Shown piece after piece: positions 1 through 10,174 of a stretch of DNA of 64,000 nt. The notes beneath the pieces were generated by a model that searched no databases, was not told the origin of the DNA, and saw only the letters and a list, made by a program, of their open reading frames with translations. Position 1 is the first letter of the stretch. Each line of letters opens with the position of its first letter. Origin of the DNA: Epiperipatus broadwayi (taxonomy: Eukaryota; Onychophora; Udeonychophora; Euonychophora; Peripatidae); contig JAQFVV010000030.1 of assembly GCA_028023455.1 (NCBI GenBank), positions 6,960,501-7,024,500 of the forward strand, written 5' to 3'. The position numbers and the translations under genes are program-made.

Positions 1-300
1 CTATCCATGAGTGCAAAACATTTGCTGCATGACTGTTGTATTAATCTATGATTATTAATGTTAAATGTCCATGTAAAGGTTCTGCATAATCTGTATAGAT
101 AAGCTCCCATGGTTTTTGGCTTCTATCCATAGTTTATAAACTTTCTTCGATAAATTAGCTATCAATTGGCAATCATGGCATGTTTTTATCATTTGTTCAA
201 TTTCGCTATTTATTTTGGTCCACCACTTGTATGAATATGTGAGTACCTTCATCCACACAAGTCTTGGATGTCCTTTATGTAAACTTTAGCACTTGTTTCT
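1..300 (-). pseudogene. Gypsy integrase N-terminus (H2C2 zinc-binding region and start of core)
   Basis: The minus-strand frame below about 285 reads LHKGHPRL, then a KWWTKINSEIEQ segment, then CHDCQ. This is the HH-CC zinc-binding module that opens retroelement integrases. Below it (about 30-110) come PWELIYTDYAEP and a glycine, the usual entry into the integrase core with its first catalytic Asp. Stops interrupt the frame just outside the open part at 61-258. The remaining core would lie before position 1. Confidence 0.8.
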
Positions 301-639
301 GCTCTTCCACTGGTATGGGCACTCAATCAATCATCATTGACAAACTTTGAGAGCATTCCAAATTGCCACTTGGTTAATGTTTTGGACATCCTTTTTGGAT
401 CCAATTCTTTATATTCAGGATCTTTATTTGTCCATTCAGTGACTTTAGAACTATTTATTGCATTTAACATTTATGTCTGTAAACTTCCGTTGAACGCTGA
501 CCTTCACTGGTAGTCATTATAATGTATTCGCGTGTGTAATCTCATTTCCTGGCTTGTAAACTAATTTATAGTAGTAGGCTGCTAATATGTTAATCCACAT
601 TAAAAGTCTGGCTTGCATATTCAGGCATTTTTTAATATT

Positions 640-1155
640 TTCCAAAAATTTCAAGTAAAGGGTGATGATCTGTACTACGTCCATATATGTATTGATGGAA
701 TTTCTTTATTGCAAATATTATAGCCAGGGCTTCCTTATCTAATTGGCTATAATTTTTTTTAGCCGTTAATAACATTCTGGAGACATAAACAATCAGACAT
801 TCGCTTTCACCCTACTGATGTGAGATAACAGTTCCAACTCCAAAATCTGAAACTTCTGTAGTAATTATCATTGAGATCACTACTATAATGCAAGTTTTTC
901 TGATATTAATAAGTCTTTGACTTTGTGTAATGCAATTTTGTGCTCATTACCCCATTTCCAGCATGTTCCCTTATGTAATAAATCGTACAACTGTACTAAT
1001 ACATGTAATTTACTCCGTAAAGAACTTTCATAGAAATTTAACAGTCCCAGAAAAGCTTGTAAGTGTTTTACATTCTTAGGAATGGCAGCTTCTTTTATAA
1101 CTCTCAGTTTCTCAGAGTTGGGGTACTTTTTATCCATATTTGTCACATATTGCAA
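640..1155 (-). pseudogene. Gypsy RT-RNase H connection and RNase H
   Basis: The open minus-strand frame at 883-1155 (90 residues) carries KNVKHLQAFLGLLNFY, the conserved RT-connection motif of Ty3/Gypsy elements. It continues into the region ending in WKWGNEHKIALHKVK. After a break, 640-800 encodes the RNase H signature ending in AIKKFHQYIYGR, where the usual form is FHQYLYGR. Several in-frame stops separate the pieces. This is part of the element at 1-4511. Confidence 0.85.
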
Positions 1156-1179
1156 AAATGTTATTTTTGAAGTGGCCCA

Positions 1180-1640
1180 AATGATTTAGCGATGTTTATT
1201 CTAGCTTCCACTGTAGTTAGCTTTGAGCACACTTCCATTACTCATTTTTCCAGCTTTTTTTCCAACTGTGCAATAATAAGTATATCATATAAGTAGGGAA
1301 TAACTCTGCCTATGTTTTGCAATAACTTTGTTTGAAAAATGTTTGGGGTCACTGTTATCCCATAAAGAAATTTATTGCATTTAAACAGACCAACATGGAT
1401 ATATAATGTTAACAATTCTATGTTTTTTCAGAGATTGGTATCTGGTGAAATGCAGGCTTTAAATCTATCTTCACGAAGAATGAGGCTGTCTGTAAAGATA
1501 CTAATACTTCATATACATTTGACTAGGGATAAACACACTTATTTCATATAGTTATTTACAGTAACTCGATAGTCTCTGTAGAAATGAATAGTTCCATCCG
1601 ATTTAAAAATCACAACCATATGAGTAGCCCATGAGGAATC
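1180..1640 (-). pseudogene. Gypsy reverse transcriptase palm region
   Basis: Minus-strand fragments include IFKSDGTIHFYRDYRVTVN (about 1560-1620), FFVKIDLKPAFHQIPIS (about 1430-1490) and YLYDILII (about 1270-1290). The last stands where the catalytic Y-x-D-D box belongs; the first of the two aspartates is replaced by Tyr. Stops and frameshifts occur throughout. The order and spacing match a Ty3/Gypsy RT, but the missing catalytic Asp and the broken frames show it is inactive. Confidence 0.8.
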
Positions 1641-1989
1641 TTCTACAGGTGATAGCATATCTTTTTATACTATATCTTCTATTGTCTCTTCAACCTTTGA
1701 CTTCAGAGCATAGGGAATTTTCCATGATTTACACACTAGGTTGCTCACCTTTAGCTAATTCCATGTCTACTGGTCTCATTCTTAATTCAGCTATTTCCTG
1801 TTTACACAGCTGAGGAAACTTTATTCTAACTTCTGTTTCTAGTTTATAACCTTAATAATTTTAAGACAGATTCCTAATGACTTTTTTTTTTTACAATAAA
1901 CAATGATAAAACTTTTAATTTTTGATTTACTTTCACTGAAACAGAAACCTTTTCACATATTTGTATTCTGTTTCCATTTAGATCTGATC

Positions 1990-2115
1990 TGTGGCCACTA
2001 CATTTGTCTTATCCAATTTCACTCTGTGCTTGGATTTAACATTAATTTTATTCCACTCCTTCAGAGGTAAAATTGATAATCTAGCACCACTATCAATCTC
2101 AATATTGACTTTAAT
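1990..2115 (-). pseudogene. Gypsy aspartic protease fragment
   Basis: Minus-strand D-S-G-A is encoded at 2083-2094, preceded by an acidic/hydrophobic stretch and followed by LSILPLKEW. This is the active-site context of retroelement proteases, which act as homodimers with one D-S/T-G each. It lies between the gag zinc knuckles and the RT. Stops surround it. Confidence 0.7.
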
Positions 2116-2224
2116 TTAACAAATGATTATATCCAAAGTAATTCAGTGATTGTTTGAGTCATTTAATGACTATCTCTAATTTTCTATGGGCTCTGGCTTC
2201 TCTTAGTGTAAGATCTGATTGTGG

Positions 2225-2352
2225 TTTGTCATTTTCATTTTTTCTGCAAACATGAGTTAAGTGTCCTTTAATGCCACAAATACGATATTTTTCTGATTTG
2301 AATTTGCACTCCCTTTTTGTGTACCCCACAATTCCGCAATAATAGCATGTTA
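2225..2352 (-). pseudogene. Gag nucleocapsid with two degenerate CCHC knuckles
   Basis: Minus-strand translation shows CYYCGIVGYTKREC followed by YRICGIKGHLTHVC. These match the spacing C-x2-C-x4-H-x4-C. In the first the His is replaced by Tyr, and in the second the first Cys is Tyr. Paired knuckles before the protease are typical of K02A2.6-like Gypsy elements. The substitutions are consistent with decay. Confidence 0.75.
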
Positions 2353-2361
2353 ATTCATTTT

Positions 2362-2741
2362 TTATGAATTTTTTTTTTTAAGTGATTTATTCTTCTTAAC
2401 TCTATATACACTTATAGTATTTTTTAAAATTCCTTTGCTACCGTTTGATATTAGGTCATGAGCTATACATTTTGTGATAGCCATTCTGTATGTTATATCC
2501 ACTTCACTTAGTAGAGTTTTCCTAAGATTGTGTACCAACATCCCATATAGAGATTGATCCAGAAGCATGTCCTCTAAATCCGTCGTAAATTCATGTCTGG
2601 CCAATGTACACCAGATGTATAATCTTTGTAATTCTCTCAAGGTACTTGTTTTCTTGTTACTGCTGGATGAAAATATATAGTAAGATTTTTTTATTAATTT
2701 ACTGTATGGCATGTCTTCTGAAATCTTGGGTCACATAATTG
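2362..2741 (-). pseudogene. Gypsy gag, C-terminal (capsid-like) part
   Basis: The open minus-strand frame (about 116 residues from Met at 2712) includes LRELQRLYIWCTLARHEF, DLEDMLLDQSLYGML and TLLSEVDITYRMAI. These follow the retrotransposon gag pattern LRxLAxxCxF...LRDxLVxGL...LLxExxLT. The coding signal begins abruptly next to the inverted repeat at 2742. The N-terminal part of gag is found only beyond the insertion, at 4341-4511. Confidence 0.75.
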
Positions 2742-2844
2742 GGTTGTTTTCTCATCCTTGGTGTTCGCCTTAAGATGTCGCTACTTCTAGGTAAATTCCT
2801 AGAAATATAATGTTTCACCAGCCTTCACCCAACCAAAGAGGAAT

Positions 2845-3050
2845 TTTTCTACGTTATAAACGCAGAAAAGTCCTCACGTTATGTTGGACGAGGAGGCAGC
2901 GACAGAAGCCAACACAAAGAGACTTCTTTCTATGATAAAACACAGAAAGAGTTCCCGACGGCTGCCGGTTATGGTTTTTTTTCTATGCTAAAAGCAAAGA
3001 GAAAGAAATGCCTTGATCGGCTGCCGTAGTAGTTGGTTTTGTTCATCATT
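2845..3050. repeat. GC-richer block with three imperfect hairpin-like units
   Basis: Units starting near 2847, 2926 and 2981 each open with a TTTCTA-type motif followed by a short self-complementary AAA/TTT region and AGAAAG. The last two end in CGGCTGCCG-containing stretches. Base composition is clearly more mixed than the surrounding DNA. I find no coding signal. It lies inside the inverted-repeat insertion. Confidence 0.5.
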
Positions 3051-3329
3051 TTCTCGTCATAGTAGAATATCTATTTTCTTTGTAGTTTCGTGTGAGAGTG
3101 TGTGTCTTTGAAGCAGTCGTAGTTTTTTTTTAATTTGATAAGACGTCTATTTTTTTTAATGTGTTGTAACTTACTTTACTGTTGTAAGTTTAGTAATAAT
3201 GTCCTGAAGATTCCATTACGAAGGGGTAACCCTCAAAAATTGCTTTTAAGGGTACGAAAGGAAAAAAAAAATAAAGGATCATGCGAAAAGTACCATTTTC
3301 GTGAGAATTTGTCCATGACCAGTTACTTT

Positions 3330-3680
3330 TGCTATATATATATACACACAAACAAAAACAACCCACTGTCTAATTATTAGGAATTACTTCTCCGAAAAAT
3401 AAAATTAGTCGGGTATTATTTTTTTTTTGTTTTGTTACATTTATTATTTCAAAATAAGATTAGTTTTTATATCTACACACTAACAAAAACAATCCAGTTA
3501 CTGATTAATTACTGTCTTTAAAAAAAAAAGCAAATTCAACGGGGTTTGATTATTTTCAATGGAGTCTTTGAATTACGGTTTGTTTGTTTTTATATATACA
3601 CAAGATTTACCAAAAAAAAAAAAAGAAACCCACTTTCTGATTAATTACTGTCAAAAGAAACGCAAATTAGTCAGCTATCA
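3330..3680. repeat. Degenerate tandem repeat, period about 125-130 bp, about three units
   Basis: Each unit starts with a TATATATAxACACA stretch, then an A-rich CAAACAAAAACAA-like run, then CTGATTAATTACTGTC or a variant, then GCAAATTAGTC or a variant. Units begin near 3335, 3465 and 3590. There is no coding signal. Confidence 0.6.
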
Positions 3681-3740
3681 TTTTTAAATTTAGTATTTCA
3701 GTAACGGGACACACATGAAGTCCAAAAAAAAAATGAGAAA

Positions 3741-4145
3741 AAGCCCCATAACTTTAAAGACACACACAAACTCCAAAACAATCTAAGATTAATAAACATA
3801 GACTTATTACGTCTTGCTTTTGAATCAAATTATTGATTTACTCTTGCAAAAAAAATACCGTAACTTTAAAAAGACACATCTAAAGTCCAAAAAAAAATTC
3901 GAAAAAGCCTCGTAACTTTAAAGATACACACACAAACTCAAAAACAAGATAAGATTAATAAACATTTACTTATTACGTCTTGCTTTTGAATAAAATTATT
4001 GATTTACTCTTGCAAAAAAAAAAAAAAAAAGACCGTAACTTTAAAAAGACACACGTAAAGTCAAAAAAAAAAAAAATTAGAAAAACACCGTAACTTTAAT
4101 GACACACAAACTTAAAAACAAGATAAGATTAATAAACATTTACAA
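3741..4145. repeat. Tandem repeat, periods 164 and 178 bp, 2.4 units
   Basis: Shared blocks are TAACTTTAAAGACACACA, AAGATAAGATTAATAAACAT, and TTATTACGTCTTGCTTTTGAA followed by ATTGATTTACTCTTGCAAAA. The TAAC motif recurs at about 3749, 3913 and 4091. Period differences are explained by variable poly-A runs. The third unit is cut short near the right terminal repeat of the surrounding element. Confidence 0.75.
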
Positions 4146-4340
4146 AAATGAAAAAAACTAACATCATATAATAGTATTAGTTAGTAGAATATTTTATTAC
4201 AAATCTAAGAAATCAGTTCTTTTTAGATCAAATCGATCATTTAGGTCCGGCCCGGAATCGTTATATGTATATGTTTTCTATTAGCATCAACGCCATCTTA
4301 AGGCAAACACCAAGGATGAGAATACAACCGAAATTGCTTA

Positions 4341-4511
4341 ACAATTTGTAGAACATTGTTATTGGCAAAAAACAAACAGTGTTGAAACTTTAAGCTTATC
4401 ATCTTCAATTTTACTGATCCTCATATAATGATCTATGTACTCCACCTATATATTTCGCACTGAGGGATTACTGACATCAAATTCTCGCAAGTTATGAATG
4501 GGAACTGCCAT
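4341..4511 (-). pseudogene. Gypsy gag N-terminus beyond the insertion
   Basis: The minus-strand ATG at 4511-4509 opens MAVPIHNLREFDV, typical of the start of K02A2.6-like gag. Next comes an EYIDHYMR segment and, near the insertion point, FYKLLSNFG in a shifted frame. Stops interrupt it. Its separation by 1.6 kb from the rest of gag shows that the element at 2742-4329 was inserted after the retrotransposon. Confidence 0.65.
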
Positions 4512-6355
4512 TTTTCCTTTTTTCTTTTTCACACAAATGCTTTCTTCTTTAACCTAATTTTCTATGCAAGTTCTTCCTAAAAACTGTCCATTGTGCCAAT
4601 TGTCATGTCCATGGAGATATAATCTCAGCCATGTAAGCAAAAATGAATAATACACGCACAACTTGAATAGATATATCAGCAAGTGTATTTCTATTTTCTG
4701 AGACATTAACTTAACGATATAATAAGTACAATAAAATTATATTACTGGTAATAATTTATCCCATTTACTTTTGGGAAATTGCTATAGAATATACTTAGTG
4801 TGAAAATATCTTACTTCACACACATCTGATAATTATATAGTTCATTTGTATCCAAATGTTTTATTTACTTGTTTAATCAAAATCTATGCAAACATTTTTT
4901 CAATTGATAATAGTAAGTAATTTTCTAAAATTTGTTCAGCATTATCTTTTCTGTCTTTCGAAGATGCACTGTTTTAATTTTGTCAGCTGTTTTTTCCTTT
5001 TGACTCTGACTGACTGCTTTTGACTGCTGCATGCTAAGAATCTCGGACTTTTTTATTAGTTATACTAATTTACATAATTTATTTTAAAAGTTCTTTTTAT
5101 AATAAGTTTTTTCTTGAGTAATCATTCTGGGGAGAAAAAAATAATAATACTGTCTGTGCAATGTATATGATTTAATTAAAATTTTATTTATCCATAATTT
5201 AAAATATTTGCATCATCTGTACACTAGTAAAATTTTGTTTCTAGTTTTTCATAATTCAAAAGTACATTTAAAAATTATAGTTTACATTTCTAACTTAGTC
5301 TGTTAATGATATGGCGTGGTTTTTAGAACATTGATTTTAACCATTGGTTTGCATATCCCATTCAGAGAATGTTTTGAATCAGCTTAGGGTGGCATGTTAA
5401 TGGTTTTGAAAATGTCCGACTATTGAAAAGTCAAGTTAATGAATAATAATACTAATTTTTGTTTCATCTAATCCATAAGGTGTTTTTTGTAAAAATTCAG
5501 GAATCATTCAAAATTTTTTTAATATCTATTAACTTGAAATAAAAATCTTTCTTTTTTATTATCATTGTGCATTCACTGATGACTTTATCATTAATTTTAT
5601 TATTGGTGGGCTTGGTGTAATAGTAGGGTAGTAGGATTTGATGCTCAAACTCCATAGATTAGGTTCATCTCTGTCCTTTATGTTCTCAAACTTTTTATGA
5701 ATTTCTGAACAATAGACTGTTTGATTTATTATTATTATTTTTATTATCGGTTTATATGTATCCTATTGATATAAAAAGTTTCATTATTTTTAGGATTAAC
5801 TAAATTTAAAATATTAATAGAAATCGTATTAAGGGGTGTCAATAATGTTAAGTATTATCATTTAGTTATGGCTATCTATTGTCTACAATACTTTTCCAGA
5901 TAATTTAAACAGTGCATATTTTCTATTTGTTTAGTTATTTTATTTTTTATGCTTTTTGTGCCACTAATTACATATAAGACTTACATAAGTAAACATAGCA
6001 AACATTTACGAAACCAAATGGTTTATGTTAATTGATTATAACATCAATAAAGTAATGCTTCGTTAGAAAATGTTGGTCTGTCCTTGTGGGGTGACGATTC
6101 CACGCCTGGTTTTGAAGAGGTTTTTCACTGTTAGTACAGTAGTGCTTTTTCCAAAGCTTTATTGAAACTAACTAAATCTAGTATTAAATTTCCTCAAAAT
6201 TAGATTATTAAGTCCAGCATTTTCGTAAAGGCTTCTGGTACACAGATAACTGCTTTATGATCATGAACTAGCAAAATACATTAGCTAAAACTGATAGTTA
6301 AAATAGATTTTTTTTTATTATTTATAGATATATTAAACAACCTCCATACTGCCCC
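4512..6355. other. AT-rich non-coding DNA
   Basis: No gene or recognisable element is supported. The 5' LTR of the adjacent Gypsy copy would be expected at the left end of this stretch, but I could not delimit it. Short runs such as the CTGACTGACTG-like tract near 5005 are the only local structure. Confidence 0.5.
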
Positions 6356-6359
6356 ATTC

Positions 6360-6640
6360 TTTTTAAATTTATATAAATAAAGATACAATAAAAGACAAAT
6401 GATTCCCAAGATGCATTTTGTGCTGAACCAGCACTCATCAGTTGGTCCAGGTCACTATCTCCCATATCTCTCTCTATTATATGAAGAGTATTTATCTATA
6501 GTAAATTGTTACATTTTTTTTACCATTGTCAAACTCACTCCATTCACACCTTTGACATTATCCACCTCAGATAAATACAGTAATGACTATTACTAATCAT
6601 TTTCTAAACTAGAGATTATCTCTAGTACAGATATAAAACT
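6360..6640 (-). repeat. Dispersed repeat copy (related to 34.8, 47.7 and also 20/26 kb repeats)
   Basis: 6502-6637 is the reverse complement of blocks at about 34827-34955 and 47700-47825. Shared features are the palindrome CTAGAGATTATCTCTAG (or its variant), an AATGATTAGTAATAATCATT-like palindrome, a GTGTCAAAG region and a TTGACAATGGTAAA region. Just left of it, 6424-6467 (GAACCAGCACTCATCAGTTG and following) resembles the sequence at about 26565-26605. This copy therefore links two repeat groups. The open frame on the plus strand here is a by-product. Confidence 0.65.
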
Positions 6641-6649
6641 GCTTTCCAA

Positions 6650-9600
6650 TTCTTTTTTTTTTTTATGTTTAAGTTAAGAAATTGCAGTGTTATAATCATC
6701 TTATTAATAATCATTTATATTATAATTTACAAGTTTTTTTGATAGTACACTACTTTAGAATTTTTCTCTGACAATATTTAATTTTGTATATATATATACT
6801 ACATGATTTTTAAAAAAGAGATTCTAATAATATAAGATTTTAAAATTTTGACAACTGATTGAAAAATGTGTTGGAATTTCATTCTCTGTTTATGTCCACA
6901 TTCTTTTTTCTGATCATAACCAGTAGCAAACTGGGCTATATCTTGTTACAGTTGAAGAAGAGGTCAGAGGTGGCAGGTTGGATTTACTCTTAGCTGACTT
7001 TTGAAAGATTTTTGTGATAAAAGCTTGAGTGTTAAAATGTGAAGAAAATTTGTAGTGATAAATGAAAAAATTCAGGATGATAAAAATAAATATTTTTTTC
7101 ACTCCAATGAAGAGAAAACAAACAAAGTCTTAGGACAATCAGTACTCTATGATATTTAAAAATAAAAATGAAAGCATGGGTTTAATGCTTGTACGACATA
7201 TATTTATATAGTTATACACACATCCCTACCAACATGTTTCTCTCTTTATGCATTTAAGGTTTATTTTTTTTGATATTGAGTCTACTTTTTTTTTTTATAT
7301 AAGAAAAATTTGTATACATATGGACAAAATATTATTGCCTAGTTACCTATATTTGGGCTAAAAAGGCATAGACAAAGCATATATGGTTATTATAAAATAG
7401 ATCAGTTTCCACATTAAATGGCAGGTGCTCAGGCGTGTGAAAGAAAGTTTCCAAGGAATTTCTTCTCTAGCATATATCTGGAAAACGTGATTTACTTGAG
7501 TATATAAACATAAATATAGAAATTGAAAAATCTTTTCTTGCTACTATTATCTGAAAAAAAAAAAAATTTACATTCATTAGATAAAAAATTTTAAATAAGT
7601 ATTTACCAATATGCTTTGACTTTATATATGTTATGCACATACACTCTAAACAAGTATGGCCGTTCTAAATCCAAGAGGGGAAAAAACTTCCAGAGATGAA
7701 TTTTGCAATGACTATAAAGACTTGACTGTGATCACAAATACGTCTACATATAGATCATACTGGTCAATGTACCTGTTTAGTTTATATTCTGCAATGCTAT
7801 CTTTTAATTTCTTTAGCAGAAAACTTTTCTTTTTAAAATACTTCAATATCATGTTTAATTACTGTCCAATGTATTCTGTTCTTTGCCATATCTTCCCAAT
7901 GGAAACAGTCAACATTATATCTCTTTATAATTTGAGATAATCCTTATAATTTCATTATTATTATATAATTAAACAATTTATGTTAAACCCAGTTTAATAT
8001 TCCTACTTGAATAAATTAAATTTGTATATGCCTTGCAATTACGTATACTTTTTTTTATTAATACAGATTAATCTAGTACTTCCTTTAATCTGGATAAAAT
8101 TGGATGTTAGTATAATGATATGTCTGCTTGATGGAGTATTTAGCATTGAATGAAAGAAAAACTAATCAATAAAAAATAAAATGATTGCATTTATATTTTA
8201 ACTTTTGGCTATAGAAATATATTAAATAAAATCAAGAAAATCATAAAAATTAAATAATTTATCAAAACAATATTAATTATTTAGCAAGAAAATAAAATAT
8301 ATTTCAAAATGCAATTCCATAAGATGTCTATACTTATTCTTGAATTAACAAAGTTCACATTTATTATTGAATTTATGGATATCACTTTATATTAAAATAA
8401 AATGAAAAGGATATTATATTGTGAATTTTGCATTCTGATTAAATTAGATAAAGGAAAAAGTAAGTAATCCACAGAGATAGATATTTTAAGTAAAAGCAAT
8501 TAATTTTTTATTAAATCAAATGAGGGAGGGTGTGAGATGAAAAGCAAATCCATAAGAAATGAAATTTCAAAAAATAGAACCATAGTAGCAAGCTACCAAA
8601 TAAAAATATGGAATTAAATTATGTTCCAGCAAGCAATTAAACAAAAACAACAACAAAAGCAATCATTGTTATTGGAACTTGATAATAAGTTCACACATAG
8701 GAAATTTTCAAATATCATTCAAGAATGCAATAAAAAGGTCTTAATTAATATTTTTACTAGAAATTTTCCAACATAAATGATCTAATAAAGAAAACTAATA
8801 GTGGCTGTATAAAAATGGTGATGCTATGCTTTTAATAAAGTGAATGTAATAGACTAATATCATGATATTTAATATTATAATGCCATTTATTGGTATATTG
8901 TGAAAATAGTGAAGTGTGATAATTTATAAATTGAGCGCTTTGGCCTGTATGGTGTATATGTTCTTCATTATTCCTCAATTGCTTTGACTTGGCGAAAAAT
9001 GGCTTTGAAATTAAAACATATTGTTTTTGGAGTAACATTTGCTCTTATTTAATACATATTTTGGGCATTAATGCACATTTTATGCTTGGTTTTATTTTTT
9101 AGGTTTGCTGCTAAGGTTTTATTATTTGGAATATTTCTTCATCACCATTTTTTATGTTTGCTCATAACTGTATTATTTCTTATGAATATGCATTTATCTC
9201 ACATATGCATTTCATTATCTATTATTGGACTTAAAATATCTATTACTATGGACTATCTTTTGCTTATTTTTATTACGTATACATTTTATGCTTTGATGAT
9301 CTTTTTTTTTAGTACAAATAATTTATTTTAAAATTTAAGATTTTTTGATTTTATTTAATATATTCAAATTCAAGAATAAATGTGACCATTTTACTCTTTA
9401 TCAATTAGTTATCTTTTATTCGATTGGGCAAATATTATGTAGATCAATCAATTAGGTAGACCACACAATTTATTAACATCCAAATGGTAGAACATTACAT
9501 TTTTATAATATCAAGACTTTATCATTTTGTCATAAATTGATTTATTCAAAATAATTTTTTTTTTTTTTAATTTTGAATACATTAATACACTTATTTTTAA

Positions 9601-10170
9601 AATAAAATTTTAAAAAAAATGCAGTTAATTTTAATCTGCCCAAATGCCATGGAAGTGTGTCACTTCGAATTGCAAGAATATGTCTTACTGGTTTAGTGAT
9701 TCATGATGTCCATTTTTCTTATAAAATACAACTGGGACAAAAGGTGAAAACAAACATAAAACATTAATATTTAAAATTAAAAGCGTATGAAGCACTTGAA
9801 AGAGAAGCTATACAGAGTGCAAAAAATATTAAACGCTAAGTGCTTTCGAGGCCGTTTAGCAAATTTCTGTTTATTATTATTATATTGAAGAGAAGTAAAA
9901 ATAAATTTTAATGTAGTATTCAGAACACGTTGTAAAAACATATCCAATAAATATTAAAATTAATGTGGTGCTCTAACAGGGCTAAATATGAGCTGATTGG
10001 ACATTGCATTTAATTGAGACTAGCACTTGAAGGAGGGCCACACTTGTCAAAGTTTATGTAATTAAAAATTGGATTAAAAAAAAACGACTCATTATTTCAA
10101 AAATTGCAATAATCAGAAACATCTATAAATATTCAAATACCTTTTTTTATTTACATTATTATCAATTATT
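6650..10170. other. AT-rich non-coding DNA
   Basis: I find no supported gene. The short frames here (for example near 6914-7102, 7656-7940 and 9071-9331) are hydrophobic, Phe/Ile-rich and look like chance frames. Some DNA just upstream of 10175 may belong to the 5' end of the hAT fossil, but no terminal repeat is visible. Confidence 0.5.
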
Positions 10171-10174
10171 TATA

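Larger units (their letters stand above)
2742..4329. mobile_element. 1.59-kb insertion with 39-bp terminal inverted repeats, splitting the Gypsy gag
   Basis: The 39 bases at 2742-2780 are the reverse complement of 4291-4329 with three mismatches; the ends read GGTTGT...ACAACC. The flanks are a candidate 7-bp degenerate target duplication (ATAATTG / GAAATTG). Gag coding is recognisable immediately outside both ends on the minus strand and nowhere inside. The interior holds a relatively GC-rich block with repeated hairpin-like units (2820-3120) and two adjacent tandem-repeat blocks (3330-4145). I see no transposase, so it is probably a non-autonomous DNA element. A local rearrangement that produced inverted copies is the alternative. 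Confidence 0.65.
1..4511 (-). mobile_element. Decayed Ty3/Gypsy retrotransposon (gag-pol), truncated by the window start and interrupted
   Basis: Read on the minus strand from 4511 down to 1, the usual Gypsy order is visible. It runs gag N-terminus, gag C-terminus, two zinc knuckles, DSG protease, reverse transcriptase, RNase H and integrase. Frames are broken by many stops and shifts, so the copy is dead. The RNase H block (about 640-800) shows KKNYSQLDKEALAI, a signature of K02A2.6-like Ty3/Gypsy elements. Gag is split by a separate insertion at 2742-4329. The integrase runs off the window start, so the 3' LTR is not visible, and I could not define a 5' LTR or primer site upstream of 4511. 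Family assignment comes from motif order read by eye, not from a search. Confidence 0.88.

Noticed and set aside
3330-4145. CRISPR-like array
   Set aside because: Units are adjacent, long and degenerate, without unique spacers; the genome is eukaryotic.
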